The notes beneath the pieces were generated by a model that saw only the letters and a program-made list of their open reading frames with translations, ran no database searches and was not told the origin of the DNA. A stretch of DNA of 64,000 bases from the NCBI RefSeq assembly GCF_008710275.1, contig NZ_VYQE01000002.1, forward strand, positions 297,522-361,521, read 5' to 3'. A program made the position numbers and the translations under genes. Origin of the DNA: Histidinibacterium aquaticum. Lineage in GTDB: Bacteria; Pseudomonadota; Alphaproteobacteria; Rhodobacterales; Rhodobacteraceae. This document shows positions 47,169-57,424 of the stretch, in pieces (within the stretch, counting starts at the first letter, position 1; each line of letters starts with the position of its first letter).

Positions 47169-47942
47169 ATGGAGTACAAGGCGATTGCCTACGAGCTGTC
47201 GAACGACATCGCTGTCGTGACGCTCAACCGCCCGGACAAGATGAACGCGCTCAATGCCCAGATGCGGGCCGAGCTGACCCATGCGCTCAAGCGCGCGGGC
47301 GGCGAGGCGCGGGTGGCGGTCCTGACCGGCGCGGGGCGGTCGTTCTGCTCGGGCCAGGACCTTGGCGACGGGCGCGCCAACGATCTCGATCTCGAGCGGG
47401 TCCTGCGCGACGAGTACGTGCCGATGCTCAAGGCCGTGGTCGACTGCCCCGTGCCGACCATCGCCGCGGTCAACGGCCCTGCGGCGGGGGCGGGGGCGAA
47501 CCTCGCGCTCCTGGCGGACGTGGCGATCGCCTCGGAGGAGGCCTATTTCGTGCAGGCCTTCACCCGGATCGGCCTGGTCCCCGACGCGGGCGGCACCTGG
47601 CTGCTGCCGCGGCAGGTGGGCCTGGCGCGGGCCATGGGCGCCGCGCTCTTCGCCGACCGGATCGAGGCCGCGCAGGCCCGCGACTGGGGCATGATCTACG
47701 AGACGGCCCCGGCCGAGGGCTTCGCCGCGCACTGGCAGGCCCGCGCGGCGCAGCTGGCGCAGGGGCCCACGGTGGCCTACCGGCACCTCAAGGAGGCCAT
47801 GCGCGGCTCGTCCGAGCGCACGCTCGAAGAGCAGCTGGCGGTGGAGGCCAAGGCCCAGGGCGCCTGCGGCCAGACCCGCGACTTCCGCGAGGGCGTGGTG
47901 GCCTTCCTCGAAAAGCGGGCGCCGGTCTACGAGGGCCGGTGA
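47169..47942 (+). CDS. enoyl-CoA hydratase/isomerase family protein, PaaG-like
   Basis: 257 residues of the crotonase fold. The closest recalled relative is PaaG (ring-1,2-epoxyphenylacetyl-CoA isomerase), sharing TLNRPDKMNALNAQM, LTGAGRSFCSGQDLGD, the oxyanion-hole NGPAAGAGANLALLADVAIA, and GLVPDAGGTWLLPRQVG. No phenylacetate genes flank it, so the exact substrate is uncertain. AAAGGG precedes the ATG. The stop overlaps thpR by four bases (GTGA). Confidence 0.87.
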   Translation: MEYKAIAYELSNDIAVVTLNRPDKMNALNAQMRAELTHALKRAGGEARVAVLTGAGRSFCSGQDLGDGRANDLDLERVLRDEYVPMLKAVVDCPVPTIAAVNGPAAGAGANLALLADVAIASEEAYFVQAFTRIGLVPDAGGTWLLPRQVGLARAMGAALFADRIEAAQARDWGMIYETAPAEGFAAHWQARAAQLAQGPTVAYRHLKEAMRGSSERTLEEQLAVEAKAQGACGQTRDFREGVVAFLEKRAPVYEGR

Positions 47943-48487
47943 GGGCCTTCGTCGCGATCGACGTGCCTCCCGAGGCGGAGGCGGTGCTGGAGCGGCTCCA
48001 GGAACGGATGCCGGTCGGAAAGCCGACCGATCCGGAGACCTTTCACATCACGCTGGCCTTCCTCGGCGAGGACCTCGAGGAAGAGCGGGTCGCCGAGATG
48101 CACGACGGGCTTTCGGCGCTGCGTGCGCCGGATTTCGAGGTCGAGCTGCGCGGGCTCTCGACCTTCGGCGCGCAGCATCCGGCGGTGCTGGTGGCCGACG
48201 TGCCCCGGACCGAAGCGCTGGACGAGTTGCAGGCCCGGGTGGCAAGCGCGGCCCGGCGGGCCGGGATCGTGCTGGAGCGGCGGCGGTTCAAGCCGCACGT
48301 CACGCTCGCCCGGTTCCGGTATAAGGTGATGGGCCCCGACCTGGAGCGGCTGCGCCGGTTCCTCGAGGCCGAGGCGCGGTTCAGGCTCGATCCCTGGTCG
48401 GCGGGGAGCTTCGCGCTCTACGAATCCGTGCTGACCGGCGACGGGGCCTGGCACGAGGAGTTGGCGCGCTACCCGCTCGTGCGCTGA
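47939..48487 (+). CDS. thpR: RNA 2',3'-cyclic phosphodiesterase ThpR
   Basis: 182 residues of the 2H phosphoesterase superfamily. The two catalytic HxT motifs are H36-I-T38 (FHITLAFLGE) and H120-V-T122 (HVTLARF). It hydrolyses 2',3'-cyclic phosphates on RNA ends. A GTG start overlaps the PaaG-like stop codon. The 3' end overlaps the convergent P450 gene by 19 bases. Confidence 0.92.
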   Translation: MRAFVAIDVPPEAEAVLERLQERMPVGKPTDPETFHITLAFLGEDLEEERVAEMHDGLSALRAPDFEVELRGLSTFGAQHPAVLVADVPRTEALDELQARVASAARRAGIVLERRRFKPHVTLARFRYKVMGPDLERLRRFLEAEARFRLDPWSAGSFALYESVLTGDGAWHEELARYPLVR

Positions 48488-49641
48488 GCCATCAGCCGGG
48501 TCAGGCCGCGGAAGTGGTAGACGTCGGCGTACTGCGGCGGCTCCGAGGGCTGGAGGCCGGGCAGGCGCTCGAAGAGCACCCTCAGGCCGATGAGCAGTTC
48601 CAGCCGCGCGAGCGGGGCGCCGACGCAGAAGTGGATGCCGCCGCCGAAGCTCGCACCCTGCGGGCCGGTGCGACCGGGCCGGAAAGCCGCCGGATCCTCG
48701 TAGGCCGCCGGGTCGCGGTTGGCGGCGGCGAGAAGGCAGGCCACACGGTCGCCGCGGCGGAGGGTCTGTCCGAAGGCTTCCATCTCCTCGTAGACCCAGC
48801 GGTCGAAGAGATGCAGCGGCGGGTCGAGCCGCAGGCATTCCTCGACCGTGACTTCGTCGACGGGCGGATTTCCCTGTTCCATCAGCAGCTTGGCCGCGTT
48901 GCCCATGGAGTGGACGGTCGCCTCGTGTCCCGCGTTGAGCAGCAGGATTACGGTGGTCACCAGTTCGTCGGTCGTGAGCTTCGCGCCCTCCGATTCCGCA
49001 GCGATGAGATCGGTCAGCAGGTCGGGGCCGGGGCGGCTGCGGCGGGCCTCGATGGTCTCGACCACGAAGGCGCGGAAGTCGCGAGAGGCGGCGACGGCGG
49101 CCTCCTCGATCTGCGGCGTGCGGCGGGCCTGGTACATGGCGACCATGGCGTTGGACCAGGCGAGAAGGTCCTCGGCCCGCTCTTCCGGCACGCCCAGCAG
49201 GCGGCAGATGACGACGATGGGGATCGGCCGGGCATAGGCGTCGAGCAGGTCGACAGGGCCCTCCGGGAAGTCGTCGATCAGGCGGTGGCAGAGCGCCTCG
49301 ATCTCGGTCTCCATCCCCGCGATCCGGCGGGAGGTGAAGGCCCGCAGCACGAGCCCCCGCAGGCGGGTGTGGCGCGGCGGCTCCAGCTCGAGCATCGAGT
49401 GCGCCTCGATGTCGTAGAAGGGCTGCAGGCGCGGCGGGATCTCGGTGGCCTGCTCGGCCGGCACCTCGCGGCCCAGCCGCCGGTCCTTCAGCAGGGCCGT
49501 GACCGCGCGATGGGAGACGGCGCAGATGCGGCCGTAATCCTCCCAGTAGAAGAGATCGCCGCCCTCCCGGGCTCGGTCGTAGAACGGGTAGGGGTCGGCG
49601 ACGAAGGCGGGGTCGGTCGGGGACTGGGAGAGGCGCAACAT
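48469..49641 (-). CDS. cytochrome P450 (bacterial class I type)
   Basis: 390 residues. The heme loop FGGGIHFCVGAPLARLE carries C339, the I-helix motif is NAGHEATVHSMGN (A/G-x-D/E-T-like), and the K-helix ExxR is EECLR. It therefore uses an external ferredoxin system, unlike the first P450 in this window. The substrate is unknown. No ferredoxin or reductase gene is adjacent. It overlaps thpR by 19 bases at the 3' end. Confidence 0.9.
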   Translation of the reverse strand: MLRLSQSPTDPAFVADPYPFYDRAREGGDLFYWEDYGRICAVSHRAVTALLKDRRLGREVPAEQATEIPPRLQPFYDIEAHSMLELEPPRHTRLRGLVLRAFTSRRIAGMETEIEALCHRLIDDFPEGPVDLLDAYARPIPIVVICRLLGVPEERAEDLLAWSNAMVAMYQARRTPQIEEAAVAASRDFRAFVVETIEARRSRPGPDLLTDLIAAESEGAKLTTDELVTTVILLLNAGHEATVHSMGNAAKLLMEQGNPPVDEVTVEECLRLDPPLHLFDRWVYEEMEAFGQTLRRGDRVACLLAAANRDPAAYEDPAAFRPGRTGPQGASFGGGIHFCVGAPLARLELLIGLRVLFERLPGLQPSEPPQYADVYHFRGLTRLMAQRTSG

Positions 49642-49735
49642 GCCGCAGATGTGCCGCCTCCCGCGTCGGTCGGCAAGCCGTCGTTTGACCGGAATGCGGC
49701 GAGGATCGGGGCCGTTACGGAAAGGCAGGAGAGAC

Positions 49736-49809
49736 TGGAGCGGGTGAAGGGAATCGAACCCTCGTCGTAAGCTTGGGAAGCTTCTGCTCTACCATTGAGC
49801 TACACCCGC
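49736..49809 (-). tRNA. tRNA-Gly (CCC anticodon)
   Basis: The minus strand folds into a cloverleaf: acceptor GCGGGTG/CACCCGC, D-arm GCTC/GAGC, anticodon loop TTCCCAA (CCC), T-arm GAGGG-TTCGATT-CCCTT and an encoded CCA at 49736-49738. The first anticodon-stem pair is G27-A43. tRNA-Gly(CCC) reads GGG codons. Confidence 0.9.
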
Positions 49810-50136
49810 GCCAGATTTTCTTAGATGCTCCCATAATCTTACGCAAGCCCTCACCGAATCTTGGGGTGGATTTGGGGCGACGCCCCAGAAGTGACTGCGA
49901 TTCCAGGCCCTTGGCGGCATGGATAATTGCCGGTTCGACACAGCTAAGGCCGCACCTGCCCATACTAGACCATTGCCCGCACATGCCCGCCAGAGCGTGC
50001 ACCTGGCCGTTCTCGAACCTATACAAGCGTTCGCGATTGCCCTAAGTGGACCGAGTTGGGCGCCCTTGCCGGCGCGAAATCTGCCCGCTCGCCGGCCCGG
50101 ATGGCCCCGAGCAGTTCCCGAGAGTAAAGCTCCCCC
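49810..50136. other. 327-bp region between tRNA-Gly and the DEAD-box gene
   Basis: No gene is recognised. The first part (about 49850-49890) contains a GGGGCGACGCCCC hairpin. The rest reads as ordinary non-coding sequence, and no attachment-site duplication of the tRNA end was seen within it. Confidence 0.5.
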
Positions 50137-52086
50137 ATGCACCCTGCACTTCGCGCGGCCCTCGATGACCGTGGCTACACCACGTTGACACCTGTTCAGA
50201 CGTCGGTACTCGACCCTGCTTTGAAGGGTCGAGACCTGCTGGTTTCGGCGCAAACCGGCTCGGGCAAGACGCTGGGCTTCGGCCTTGCCATCGCGCCCAC
50301 GCTTCTGGATGACGATGATGCCTTCGCGCCGGGCGCCACGCCTCTTGCCGTGGTCATTGCCCCGACGCGTGAGTTGGCCTTGCAGGTCAAACGAGAGCTC
50401 GGGTGGCTCTATGCCAAAGCGGGGGCCGTCCTGGCCTCCTGCGTCGGCGGCATGGACATGCGCGACGAACGCCGCGCGCTGGAACGCGGGGCACATATCG
50501 TTGCCGCCACGCCGGGACGGCTGCGCGACCACATCAGTCGCGGCTCCATCGACCTCTCCGCCGTGCGCGCCGTCGTGCTCGACGAGGCCGACGAGATGCT
50601 CGACCTCGGATTCCGCGAGGAGCTTGAATTCATCCTGAACGAGTTGCCCTCCGAACGGCAGACCCTGCTGTTCTCGGCGACCGTTCCGCCGGCCATCGCC
50701 GCTCTCGCGAAAGGCTACCAGAACGACGCCGAACGGATCGTGGCGAAGTCCGAAACTCCACAGCACGACGATATCGAATACCGCGCATCGATGGTGGCCG
50801 AACGGGATGTCGACAACGCGGTGATCAATACGTTGCGGTTTCACGAAGCTCCCAATGCTCTGGTCTTTGCCAACACACGCGCCATGGTCAACCGGCTGGC
50901 CGCACGTCTGTCGAACCGCGGGTTCAACGCGGTCGCGCTGTCGGGCGAGCTGTCGCAGGCCGAACGCACCCACGCATTGCAGTCCATGCGCGACGGGCGC
51001 GCGCAGGTCTGCGTCGCGACCGACGTGGCGGCGCGCGGCATCGACCTGCCGAGGCTCGATCTCGTCGTTCATGCCGAGCTGCCATCCAATCAGGAAAGCC
51101 TGCTGCACCGATCCGGGCGCACGGGCCGGGCCGGGCGCAAGGGCGTGAGCGTGCTGATGGTCACGCCGCGCACGCGCAAGAAGGCCGAGCGCTTGCTGGG
51201 GTGGGCCAAGGTCAGGGCCGAGTGGGGCAGCGCTCCGTCAGCCGCCGAGGTCCGCGCGATGGATGAAGAGCGGCTGTTTTCCGATCCCGCCTGGCAGGAG
51301 CCGGCAACCGAGGAAGAGCAGGAGAGCGCAAAGCGGCTTCTCGATGCATTTTCGCCCGAGCAGATCGCCGCCGGCTACCTGCGCCTGCTGCACACGTTGC
51401 GTGCCCCGCCGGAGGAGCTGGCCGAGCTGGGGGCAAAGCCTGAACCCGTCAAGGATTTCGGCCCTGCGACGTGGTTTGCCGTGTCGGGCGGTCGCGACGC
51501 GGGCGCCGAGCCGCGACGCCTGCTGCCGATGCTCTGCAAGGCGGGCGGCCTGTCGAGAGACGACGTCGGCGCAATTCGGGTTCAGAAAGACCAGAGTTTC
51601 GTGCAGATCCGCGACGAGGCAGTCGCAGGTTTCCTGGCGACCGTCGGTGAGAGCATGGTGCTGGAAAAGGGCGCGCAGCTCACCCGACTCGCTGCGCCAC
51701 CAGACCTCGCGACCAAGGGATCGGCGCTCGAGCGAGATACCGTCGGACGCAAGACCGCCAGCGCCAAATCGCATCGCCCTGAGGCGCCTGTGCCAGCCGG
51801 GCAGGAGCCTGCTCAGGCGACGACGCCCGATCGAGCGCGAGAGCACCGGCCGAGCCATGGCCGCAAGGACGCGGTCGACCGGGCTCCTGTCGAGCCCCAC
51901 ATCGCCGCCGAACCAAAGCGCAAACCCAAGGGTTCGCCCCCGCCCAAGGGCAAGCCGAGCAGCAAGAAGAACCGCGCTCGCGCGGCGGCAGCCGCATCCG
52001 GCAAAGGGGCAGGAATAACCCGGAGCAAGGCGGGCACCCCCAAGCGGCAGCCCAAAGTCCCCAGGCGGGCTCGTGGTGGATCGTAG
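50137..52086 (+). CDS. DEAD-box RNA helicase with DbpA-like RNA-binding domain
   Basis: 649 residues. The motifs in order are AQTGSGKT (motif I), PTRELALQ, TPGRLRDH, DEADEMLD, the SAT motif (LFSATVPP), and HRSGRTGRAGRKG (motif VI). A C-terminal region at about 445-530 (RRLLPMLCKAGGLSRDDVGAIRVQ) matches the DbpA RNA-binding domain, followed by a Lys/Pro/Ala-rich basic tail. It probably acts in rRNA maturation or cold-shock RNA remodelling. No Shine-Dalgarno sequence is evident at the ATG. Confidence 0.92.
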   Translation: MHPALRAALDDRGYTTLTPVQTSVLDPALKGRDLLVSAQTGSGKTLGFGLAIAPTLLDDDDAFAPGATPLAVVIAPTRELALQVKRELGWLYAKAGAVLASCVGGMDMRDERRALERGAHIVAATPGRLRDHISRGSIDLSAVRAVVLDEADEMLDLGFREELEFILNELPSERQTLLFSATVPPAIAALAKGYQNDAERIVAKSETPQHDDIEYRASMVAERDVDNAVINTLRFHEAPNALVFANTRAMVNRLAARLSNRGFNAVALSGELSQAERTHALQSMRDGRAQVCVATDVAARGIDLPRLDLVVHAELPSNQESLLHRSGRTGRAGRKGVSVLMVTPRTRKKAERLLGWAKVRAEWGSAPSAAEVRAMDEERLFSDPAWQEPATEEEQESAKRLLDAFSPEQIAAGYLRLLHTLRAPPEELAELGAKPEPVKDFGPATWFAVSGGRDAGAEPRRLLPMLCKAGGLSRDDVGAIRVQKDQSFVQIRDEAVAGFLATVGESMVLEKGAQLTRLAAPPDLATKGSALERDTVGRKTASAKSHRPEAPVPAGQEPAQATTPDRAREHRPSHGRKDAVDRAPVEPHIAAEPKRKPKGSPPPKGKPSSKKNRARAAAAASGKGAGITRSKAGTPKRQPKVPRRARGGS

Positions 52087-52273
52087 TAGGTAGCCGCCCC
52101 GCCTGTTGCTTTGCCGCTCCCGGCCCATAGCCGACAGTGAAAATGCCAACTCGTGTCGCGAGGCCGCGTCCGAGATGCCAGGATATGACCCGCTTTCGAT
52201 GCGTCGCGCCGCATCTTCACATGGCCCAAGGTCTGGTTCTCGTCGATGCTATCCGGCTGCCCGCTCCTTCGCG

Positions 52274-52954
52274 CTACTGTCTGGCGGACAGATAGGCATC
52301 AAGTTCCTGACGGTCCGGATGATAGGCTGAGACCTCTCGCAGCCGGCCGGCCACCCGCTCGGGCGTCGTTCCCATGGCCTGCTCGCTCATGTCCGGCAGC
52401 CTGTGAGCGATACCTGCGTGGCAGTCGATGCAGGTGCGTTCGCCCGTCGCGAGAAACCTTTCGTGCTGGTCGGCCGCGCGCTGGCTCTGCTCGGCGAAGT
52501 CCATCGCCTCGTAGGAATGGCAGTTGCGGCATTCGAGGCTGTCGTTGGCCCGGAACCGCGCCCACTCCCGGCGCGCCATGGTCAGACGATGGGCCTCGAA
52601 CTCCTCTTCGGTGTCGATCGTGCCGAAAAGCCAGCCCCAGACCTCCTTTGACGCGGCGACCTTGCGCCCGATCTTGTTCACCCAGTCATGCGGCACATGG
52701 CAGTCGGGGCATCCCGCCCGGACGCCCGAGGAGTTGTTCCAGTGCACGGTCGTCTGGAGATCGGCATAGACGTTCGCCTCCATCTCGTGACAGCCGATGC
52801 AGAACTGCTCGGTGTTCGTCGCCTCGAGCGCGGTGTTGAAGCCGCCCCAGAAGAGGATGCCGCAGATGAAGCCGCCGAGCGTCAGGAATCCGAGCGAGAA
52901 ATAGGCGCTCGGCCGGCGCATCGCGGTCCAGATGCGTTTGATCAGTTTCCACAT
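52274..52954 (-). CDS. napC: NapC/NirT tetraheme cytochrome c
   Basis: 226 residues. An N-terminal membrane anchor (about 15-40) is followed by four CxxCH sites: [23 protein letters not shown] and CIDCHAG. It passes electrons from the quinol pool to the periplasmic NapAB. The last gene of the nap operon, 10 bases after napB. Confidence 0.96.
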   Translation of the reverse strand: MWKLIKRIWTAMRRPSAYFSLGFLTLGGFICGILFWGGFNTALEATNTEQFCIGCHEMEANVYADLQTTVHWNNSSGVRAGCPDCHVPHDWVNKIGRKVAASKEVWGWLFGTIDTEEEFEAHRLTMARREWARFRANDSLECRNCHSYEAMDFAEQSQRAADQHERFLATGERTCIDCHAGIAHRLPDMSEQAMGTTPERVAGRLREVSAYHPDRQELDAYLSARQ

Positions 52955-52964
52955 GTCTGCCCCC

Positions 52965-53441
52965 TCAGTCGCCGGCGCCCTCGAACTCCTGCGACAGGAG
53001 CGTATCGATATCGATGAACACGTTCTCGACGCCCGGCTCGTCGGGATGCTGCGGCACGTGGCATTGGGTGCAGAAGTACCGACGCGGCGAGACCTGGGCG
53101 AGCGCCTGACCCTCCCGGTCCACGTAGTGCGTAACCGAGACCATGGGCGCCTGGCTGTCCCCGATGCGCGTGCGGGCGTGACAGGTCAGACAGCGGTTCG
53201 CGTTGATATCGACCTGGTAGCCCTCGATCGCATGCGGAATGACCGGAGGCTGCTCGGGATAGTTGCGGACCTGCCGTATGTCGGTGTTGACCTGCGGCCG
53301 CATCGCCGGCGCTTCGGCGTTCTGGTCGAGAGGCGCGCCGCGAAGTGTGGCGACGCCGCCACCACCGGTCTGGGTGAGCGCGGCGCCCGCCGTCATGACG
53401 ACGATCAGCGCGGCGTGGAGCGGTGCATTGGAGATACGCAT
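52965..53441 (-). CDS. napB: periplasmic nitrate reductase diheme subunit NapB
   Basis: 158 residues. A signal peptide (about 1-24) and two CxxCH heme sites (CLTCHAR and CTQCHVP) are present, with the NapB-specific histidines. It hands electrons from NapC to NapA. The ATG shares one base with the napA stop (TGATG) and has GGAGG seven bases upstream. A longer start nine codons upstream is possible but lies inside napA. Confidence 0.95.
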   Translation of the reverse strand: MRISNAPLHAALIVVMTAGAALTQTGGGGVATLRGAPLDQNAEAPAMRPQVNTDIRQVRNYPEQPPVIPHAIEGYQVDINANRCLTCHARTRIGDSQAPMVSVTHYVDREGQALAQVSPRRYFCTQCHVPQHPDEPGVENVFIDIDTLLSQEFEGAGD

Positions 53442-55936
53442 CACACGGCCTCCAGACGGACGGCGCATTTCTTGAAGTCGGTCTGCTTCGAGATCGGGTC
53501 CGTGGCGTCCAGCGTCACCTTGTTGATGAGCTGCGTCGCATCAAACCAGGGCACGAAAATCAGCCCGCGCGGGACACGATTGCGGCCGGCGGTCTCCACC
53601 CGGCTGCGGATCGATCCGCGGCGCGAGACGATGCGGACCTCGGAGCCGCGATTGAACCCCAGTTCGCGCGCGTCGAGAGGGTGCATGTAGACGAGCGCGT
53701 TGGGCACCGCCTTGTGCAGCTCCGGTACGCGCTGGGTCATGGAGCCGGAATGCCAGTGCTCCAAGACGCGCCCCGTCGAGAGCCAGAAGGGATACTCGTC
53801 GTCAGGGCTTTCCGCCGGTGGCTCGTAGGGGAGCTGGAAGATGTTCGCGCGGCCCTCGGGCTTGCCGTAGAACTCGATCTGGCGGTCCTCGCTCACGTAT
53901 GGATCGTAGTCGCGATTGTAGCGCCAGCGTGTCTCCTCGCCGTCAACCACCGGCCAGCGCAATCCGCGCTCCTCGTGGTACCGGTCGAAGGGCGCCAGAT
54001 CGTGACCATGATCGCGACCGAACCGGGCATACTCCTCGAAGAGTCCCTTCTGGACGTAGAAACCGAAGTGCCGCGCCTCATCGTTGGCATAGTCATCGGA
54101 GGTGTCATCGAGCGGGTAGGCATTCACCTGCCCGTTCTCGTAGAGGACCTCGTAGAGCGTCTTGCCGCGATACTCGGGGTTGGCATCCAGAAGCTCGGCG
54201 GGCCAGACCTCGTCGGTGGTGAAGCGCTTCGAGAACTCCATGAGCTGCCACAGGTCGGAGCGCGCCTCGCCCGGTGCGTCCACCAGCTGGTGCCAGAACT
54301 GGGTGCGGCGCTCGGCGTTGCCATAGGCGCCCTCCTTCTCGACCCACATGGCGGTGGGAAGGATAAGGTCGGCGGCCTCGCAGGTGACCGTCGGATAGGC
54401 GTCTGAGACGACGATGAAATTCTCCGGGTTCCGGTATCCGGGGAGCGTTTCCTCCATCATGTTGGGCGCGGCCTGCATGTTGTTGTTCACCTGCACCCAG
54501 TAGGCGTTGATGATCCCGTCCTTCAGCTGCCGGTTTTGCAGGACGGCATGCGCGCCGACCTTTTCGGGCACCGTCCCCTCGGGCAGTTTCCAGATGCGCT
54601 CTGCCGTGGCGCGGTGCTCGGGGTCGGTGACCACGAGATCGGCCGGCAGCCGATGGGCGAACGTGCCCACCTCGCGCGCCGTGCCGCAGGCGGAGGGCTG
54701 ACCCGTCAGGGAAAAGGGCGAGTTCCCGGGGGTCGAGATTTTCCCGGTCAGCAGGTGGATGTTGTAGACGAGGTTGTTGCACCAGACGCCGCGCGTGTGC
54801 TGGTTGAACCCCATCGTCCAGAGCGACATGACCTTCGTCTCCGGATCGGCGTAGAGTTCGGCCAGGGCTTCCAGCTTGGAGGGCGATACGCCCGTGAGCT
54901 CGCTGACATAGTCGAGCGTGTAGTCCGAGACGAACTCGGCAAAGGTATCGAAGTCGATCTCTTCGGACGCGCCGGCGGCATCGGCGTGCGAGGCCGCAAC
55001 CTCGAGCGGGTGGTCGGGGCGGAGACCGTAGCCGATGTCGGTCTGACCGCGGAGGAACCGGACGTTGTCGCGCAGGAAGTCCTCGTTCACGCGCCCCGTC
55101 TGGATGATGTGGTTCGCGATGTAGTTCAGGATCGCGAGGTCCGTGTGCGGTGTGAAGACCATCGGAATGTCGGCGAGGCCGAAGCTGCGGTTCTCGAAGG
55201 TCGAGAGCACGGCGACCTGGACGTGAGGATGCGACAGCCGCCGATCGGTGAGCCGCGTCCAGAGGATGGGGTGCATCTCCGCCATGTTCGCTCCCCAGAG
55301 GACGAAGGCGTCCGCGTGTTCGAAATCGTCGTAGCAGCCCATGGGCTCGTCGATGCCGAAGGTCCGCATGAAGCCGGCCACGGCCGAGGCCATGCAGTGA
55401 CGCGCGTTCGGGTCGATGTTGTTGGAGCGGAAGCCGGCCTTCATCAGCTTGGAAGCCGCGTAGCCTTCCCAGACGGTCCACTGGCCCGATCCGAACATGC
55501 CGACGCCGTCGCCGCCCTTGGCGGCCAACGCGGCCTTGAACCTTTCGGCCATCACGTCGAAAGCCTCGTCCCAGCTGACTTCCTCGAACTCGCCGTCCTT
55601 GGCGAACACGCCGTCGCGCTTGCGCAGGAGGGGCCGGGTCAGGCGGTCCCGTCCGTACATGATCTTGGAGAGGAAATAACCCTTCACGCAGTTCAGGCCG
55701 CGGTTGACCTCCGCCTTGGCGTCGCCGTGGGTCGCGACGACCCGGTTGTCCTTGGTTGCGACCATCACCGAACAGCCGGTGCCGCAGAACCGGCAGGGCG
55801 CCTTGGACCACTTGAGCTCGGTCAGGTCGCGGTCGGTCACAAGGTTCTGGGCCTCGGCCGAAAAGGGAATGCCCGCGGCCGTGGCGGCGGTTGCGACCGC
55901 CTGGGCCTTCAATGCCTCGCGTCGGGTCATCTTCAT
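53441..55936 (-). CDS. napA: periplasmic nitrate reductase catalytic subunit NapA
   Basis: 831 residues. A Tat signal (TRREALKAQ) is followed by the [4Fe-4S] cluster ligands C48, C51, C55 and C83 (CRFCGTGC and LNCVKG). C181 (ARHCMASAV) is the molybdenum ligand. The rest is the two-domain molybdopterin-MGD oxidoreductase fold. It reduces nitrate to nitrite in the periplasm. The ATG overlaps the napD stop by four bases. Confidence 0.98.
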   Translation of the reverse strand: MKMTRREALKAQAVATAATAAGIPFSAEAQNLVTDRDLTELKWSKAPCRFCGTGCSVMVATKDNRVVATHGDAKAEVNRGLNCVKGYFLSKIMYGRDRLTRPLLRKRDGVFAKDGEFEEVSWDEAFDVMAERFKAALAAKGGDGVGMFGSGQWTVWEGYAASKLMKAGFRSNNIDPNARHCMASAVAGFMRTFGIDEPMGCYDDFEHADAFVLWGANMAEMHPILWTRLTDRRLSHPHVQVAVLSTFENRSFGLADIPMVFTPHTDLAILNYIANHIIQTGRVNEDFLRDNVRFLRGQTDIGYGLRPDHPLEVAASHADAAGASEEIDFDTFAEFVSDYTLDYVSELTGVSPSKLEALAELYADPETKVMSLWTMGFNQHTRGVWCNNLVYNIHLLTGKISTPGNSPFSLTGQPSACGTAREVGTFAHRLPADLVVTDPEHRATAERIWKLPEGTVPEKVGAHAVLQNRQLKDGIINAYWVQVNNNMQAAPNMMEETLPGYRNPENFIVVSDAYPTVTCEAADLILPTAMWVEKEGAYGNAERRTQFWHQLVDAPGEARSDLWQLMEFSKRFTTDEVWPAELLDANPEYRGKTLYEVLYENGQVNAYPLDDTSDDYANDEARHFGFYVQKGLFEEYARFGRDHGHDLAPFDRYHEERGLRWPVVDGEETRWRYNRDYDPYVSEDRQIEFYGKPEGRANIFQLPYEPPAESPDDEYPFWLSTGRVLEHWHSGSMTQRVPELHKAVPNALVYMHPLDARELGFNRGSEVRIVSRRGSIRSRVETAGRNRVPRGLIFVPWFDATQLINKVTLDATDPISKQTDFKKCAVRLEAV

Positions 55937-56220
55937 GGCGTCGTCTCCCTGTCTGGTTCGTCGGAGGGGGCGTCTTCGGCCACCGGCTCGCAGTGGTGGT
56001 AGACCATCGTGGCGGCGAGCACGCCGTCGAGCAGTTGGAGCTGCGTGAGCGTATCGCCGAGGTCGCGCGCGCTCTCGCTCTCGTGGGTGAAGACCAGCTT
56101 GCCTTCGGGGCTGGCGAGATGACGTTCGAGCCCCATCCCCACGATGGTCTGGCTCACGTCGTCGACGCGGTCGGGGCGGGCATGAACGACGATGCTGGCG
56201 AGGTGGAGTTCACGCGGCAT
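55933..56220 (-). CDS. napD: NapD chaperone
   Basis: 95 residues with the NapD ferredoxin-like fold ([30 protein letters not shown]), which binds the NapA Tat signal and guards its maturation. It overlaps napF by 11 bases and napA by 4. The C-terminus is extended and acidic. Confidence 0.9.
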   Translation of the reverse strand: MPRELHLASIVVHARPDRVDDVSQTIVGMGLERHLASPEGKLVFTHESESARDLGDTLTQLQLLDGVLAATMVYHHCEPVAEDAPSDEPDRETTP

Positions 56221-56719
56221 GGGACCTCCGGTGCGGGTCTGGCTGGCGGATCGTGATCGCGTTTGCCGGACAGATGGGGACGCAGGCGCCGCACCCGGTG
56301 CAGCTCTCCTCGTCCACTGTCATCACGGCCGTGCCGCCGAGCTGTGGTCGGGCCCGGAGCGCGCGGGCTTCGCAGACATCCTCGCAGGCACGGCAGGCGA
56401 TGCCGCGAGGCTCGAAGCAGCCCTCTCCGACCGAGGCCACGGCCTCCCACGGGGGATCGCGCTTCAGGTCGAAGACCTCCTCGGGACAGGCCTCCGCGCA
56501 GGCGCCGCAGAAGGTGCATTCGGCTGTGAAATCGATGACCGCGTGACGGCCGCCGGCGATCCTCAGGATGTTCTGCGGACAGGCCTCGGCGCAGGCTCCG
56601 CAGGCGGTGCAGTGCTCCATGACTCGTTGGGGGTCGGACCAGGGGAGAGAGACCGGCTCGCCCCGCCCCAGGAGCGCTCTGCGGCCCGGGAGGCTGGATG
56701 TGCGGTCCCGGCGCCCCAT
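56210..56719 (-). CDS. napF: ferredoxin-type protein NapF
   Basis: 169 residues with four CxxC-rich cluster motifs: CTACGACAEACPQN, CTFCGACAEACPEE, CRACEDVCEARA and CTGCGACVPICPAN. It assists cytoplasmic NapA maturation. The start shares one base with the napE stop (TGATG). NapG and NapH, the quinol-oxidising pair of some nap operons, are absent. Confidence 0.93.
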   Translation of the reverse strand: MGRRDRTSSLPGRRALLGRGEPVSLPWSDPQRVMEHCTACGACAEACPQNILRIAGGRHAVIDFTAECTFCGACAEACPEEVFDLKRDPPWEAVASVGEGCFEPRGIACRACEDVCEARALRARPQLGGTAVMTVDEESCTGCGACVPICPANAITIRQPDPHRRSHAA

Positions 56720-56895
56720 CAGTAGACGGGGGGGCCGAACATGAGATGCTGCATCCAGATCAGGAAGCCGAAGCCGCCGACGAAGATCACGCTGAGCAGC
56801 GGAAAGAGCACGAAGGCGAGAAACAGGAAGGCCAGGGTCTCATGCCGCTTTGACGGGCTATGGTCTGAAACCTGGGCTTGGTCGGATTGCGCCAT
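56719..56895 (-). CDS. napE: NapE membrane protein
   Basis: 58 residues translated directly: a hydrophilic N-terminus, then one transmembrane helix (about 22-46) and the tail LIWMQHLMFGPPVY. This matches the NapE family, a small membrane protein at the head of some nap operons with no proven function. GGAGG lies eight bases before the ATG. It is the first gene of napEFDABC. Confidence 0.9.
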   Translation of the reverse strand: MAQSDQAQVSDHSPSKRHETLAFLFLAFVLFPLLSVIFVGGFGFLIWMQHLMFGPPVY

Positions 56896-57424
56896 CGGCC
56901 ACCTCCGCCTGCTAACACATACTCAAGGACTCACCTGTTCGTGATCTTGGTAGCAAACGGCGTCCGCCCAATGCAACTCATAAGCGACTAATTTTTGAGC
57001 AGAATTGAAACCTGAGCGGCCTCTGCGCCGTGGACACCTCTGTCGCTCGCGCCGTTCCGAACCGGTTCCTTCGGGAGCGGCAGCTTTTCCGCAAGGGCGT
57101 CCCCGACCGTCTAGCCATCCACGAGAATCGCTTTCGCTTGTGCTACCGCTCTGGATCGCGGACCCCCTTCGCAGTGCTGACGGTCCCGAGATGCTGGGCC
57201 ATCGCGCCATGTGCACCTCGGCCGTCACCGGCTTCGGTGGCGGCCCTCTCACTCACTCCGATATCATCCGCTTGCCGCTTCATGGCGCGGACGAGCGATC
57301 GGCGGAATAAGGCTCGACTTGAAAGGCCCGCGGTCGGTGCGCATTATCGAGATAGGCGAGGACGACCTTGCTCGGCCAGACGGTCAACACGCGGGACGGC
57401 CCGACCAACAATCGGAGCCCCTCC
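56896..57424. other. 529-bp region upstream of napE and the PACE gene
   Basis: No gene is recognised. About 80 bases upstream of napE lies an imperfect dyad, CTCATAA...TTTTGAG (56977-56983 and 56993-56999), which could be a regulator site. No FNR/Crp-type TTGAT-N4-ATCAA box was found. The remaining sequence (57010-57424) has no credible reading frame. Confidence 0.5.

Noticed and set aside
50137-52086. DEAD-box helicase as DeaD/CsdA or RhlE by name
   Set aside because: The DbpA-like C-terminal domain and basic tail are seen in several subgroups, so no symbol was assigned.
57005-57310. Plus-strand frames upstream of the PACE gene
   Set aside because: No ribosome site or protein-like composition; His/Arg-rich shadow.
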